Of a stretch of 31,481 bases of DNA, positions 30,583 through 31,481 are shown piece by piece (within the stretch, counting starts at the first letter, position 1; each line of letters begins with the position of its first letter). The notes under the pieces are model-generated. The model made no database searches and had not been told where the DNA came from. It saw nothing but the letters and a program-made list of their open reading frames with translations. This DNA comes from an uncultured Eubacteriales bacterium (lineage in GTDB: Bacteria; Bacillota; Clostridia; Peptostreptococcales; Anaerovoracaceae), in contig CACYBO010000169.1 of NCBI GenBank assembly GCA_902772685.1, positions 1 through 31,481 of the forward strand, in the 5' to 3' direction. Position numbers and translations under genes: made by a program.

Positions 30583-31440
30583 CTATTCCCACTCGCCCCG
30601 GGCGACGATGCAGCAGCTGCCGCCGACTTCGATGGTCCACTTTTCATTCTTCAGCGCGGCGCGCACATGAAGTACAGAAAGCCTTCCCATGTCTTCGCCC
30701 TGGTAAACAGTATAATTGACATCATCGGCTCCGAAGTAGTTGTGATGTATCATATATCCTGCCAGATCACCGTTCGCAGAGCCTGTAGCGGGATCTTCAA
30801 CAAAGTCTTCCATAAGGCATCTTGCCGCAAGGGTGTTGCCGCCCATGTCAACAAAAAAGATGTGGTTGCAATAGTTCTGTGGATGTCTCCCTACATAGGC
30901 GTTGAACTTCTCTTTATCCGTCACTAGTTTGGTCAGTGCTTCTCTGGTCTTAAGAGGAATGATAACAGCTTCCAGACCTGTCGATACCCACTGGATGGGA
31001 TAGTCCTCCCGAATCTCATCGACTTCAATACCATATATTTCTGCGATTTCTTCTCTTGTCACGGTTTCACCAAACTCAGGAGGGTTCTGGCTCATGGTCA
31101 TGCCATCTTCTGTTACGTCGACCGGGATCTGTCCAACTTTCAGGTTCAGTCTGACGGTGTCGTTACCTCCTCCTTCATAGCAATGTCTGATGACGTATGC
31201 AGTCCCCAGGGTAGGATGACCTGCGAAAGGCATCTCGCCAACGTTAGGAGTCCAGATCCGGACATCGTATCCACCATTCTCCTGCTTGTCTGAAAGAATA
31301 AATGTCGTCTCGGAGAAATTGATCTCGCGGGCTATTTTTTGCTGCTCTTCATCAGATACAGGCCGGTCCGCTTTCAGCACCAGCAGTTCGTTTCCCTGAT
31401 ATTTTTCTTCTGCAAAACAATCCACGATATAGAATTTCAC
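30583..31440 (-). CDS. PhzF-family isomerase/epimerase-like protein
   Basis: 285-residue protein of the PhzF (diaminopimelate-epimerase-fold) family. FSETTFIL (catalytic Glu44), FAGHPTLGTA (about 73-82) and EDPATGSANGDLAGY in the second half are the family signatures. The start is a GTG at 31440 with AAAAGGAG well placed upstream. Only phenazine producers use PhzF for phenazine; no phz genes are present, so this is one of the many family members with unknown substrate. It is the first gene in a minus-strand run with the broken panE, the CNB-domain protein and the pgeF-like gene, with no terminator between them. The 41 bases beyond its start hold only its ribosome binding site and AT-rich DNA. 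Confidence 0.9.
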   Translation of the reverse strand: MKFYIVDCFAEEKYQGNELLVLKADRPVSDEEQQKIAREINFSETTFILSDKQENGGYDVRIWTPNVGEMPFAGHPTLGTAYVIRHCYEGGGNDTVRLNLKVGQIPVDVTEDGMTMSQNPPEFGETVTREEIAEIYGIEVDEIREDYPIQWVSTGLEAVIIPLKTREALTKLVTDKEKFNAYVGRHPQNYCNHIFFVDMGGNTLAARCLMEDFVEDPATGSANGDLAGYMIHHNYFGADDVNYTVYQGEDMGRLSVLHVRAALKNEKWTIEVGGSCCIVARGEWE

Positions 31441-31481
31441 TTTTTTATCTCCTTTTCTGCATTCACCCTCTAATACAGATA

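Noticed and set aside
30444..30647. A 67-codon frame containing a ketopantoate-reductase N-terminus, possibly a real short protein.
   Set aside because: Its first part reads through the end of the phzF-like gene on the same strand, the natural start is ATA, and only about 35 residues of the enzyme are present; it is the 5' piece of a pseudogene.
1..31481. Search for CRISPR arrays, insertion sequences, phage genes, tRNA or rRNA genes.
   Set aside because: No spaced repeat array, transposase or integrase motif, or tRNA-like cloverleaf was seen; the window looks like ordinary core chromosome with a few decayed or unusual loci.

Overview
This 31.5 kb window looks like a chromosomal segment of an anaerobic, low-oxygen-adapted Firmicute, most likely a member of Clostridia. 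The evidence is strong AGGAGG-type ribosome binding sites, extended -10 promoters (TGnTATAAT), a FeoA-FeoB fusion protein, the BFD-type and DUF1667 flavoprotein pair, an iron-dependent alcohol dehydrogenase, and many amino-acid or nitrogen catabolic genes. The exact genus is a guess I do not make. Genes are dense, on both strands, and there is no phage, insertion sequence, tRNA, rRNA or CRISPR array inside the window.

Layout from left to right. Positions 1-259 hold a terminator from an upstream unit and the 3' side of a threonine aldolase gene. Positions 260-2121 carry threonine aldolase (minus) diverging from a lone HypB-like nickel GTPase (plus). Positions 2124-5659 are one minus-strand operon: hydantoinase, carbamoylase/allantoate-type amidohydrolase, then a DMT permease. 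A symmetrical divergent promoter separates it from a small DUF1232 gene. Positions 6369-9994 hold FeoAB and an iron alcohol dehydrogenase. Positions 9991-12872 are a two-gene flavoprotein operon. Then come a DUF2207 membrane protein (plus) and a minus-strand operon of a membrane protein with a GrpE-like C-terminus, a membrane-anchored Hsp70-like ATPase and an L-asparaginase. Positions 18949-23686 carry a GT92-like glycosyltransferase, two DMT permeases, a 30-codon small ORF, a YccF protein and an agmatinase-family ureohydrolase.

Positions 23851-27152 are a phosphate module: PhoB-like regulator, a histidine kinase with no sensor or membrane part, and a Na/Pi cotransporter fused to a PhoU-like domain. 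It is preceded by two TTTACA repeats at 11-bp spacing, like a Firmicute Pho box. Divergent to it, 27190-27356 carries a promoter, a yybP-ykoY-type (manganese) riboswitch aptamer and an intrinsic terminator ahead of a CaCA-family cation antiporter, which suggests that the antiporter exports Mn2+. The right end has a flavoprotein, a PgeF/YfiH-type enzyme, a stand-alone cyclic-nucleotide-binding-domain protein, the wreck of a ketopantoate reductase gene, and a PhzF-family protein.

The best candidates for something new are the membrane-tethered Hsp70/GrpE-like pair, the sensorless kinase that may take its phosphate signal from the PhoU domain of its partner transporter, and the manganese riboswitch on a CaCA antiporter. 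All functional statements come from reading motifs by eye; no database search was run.
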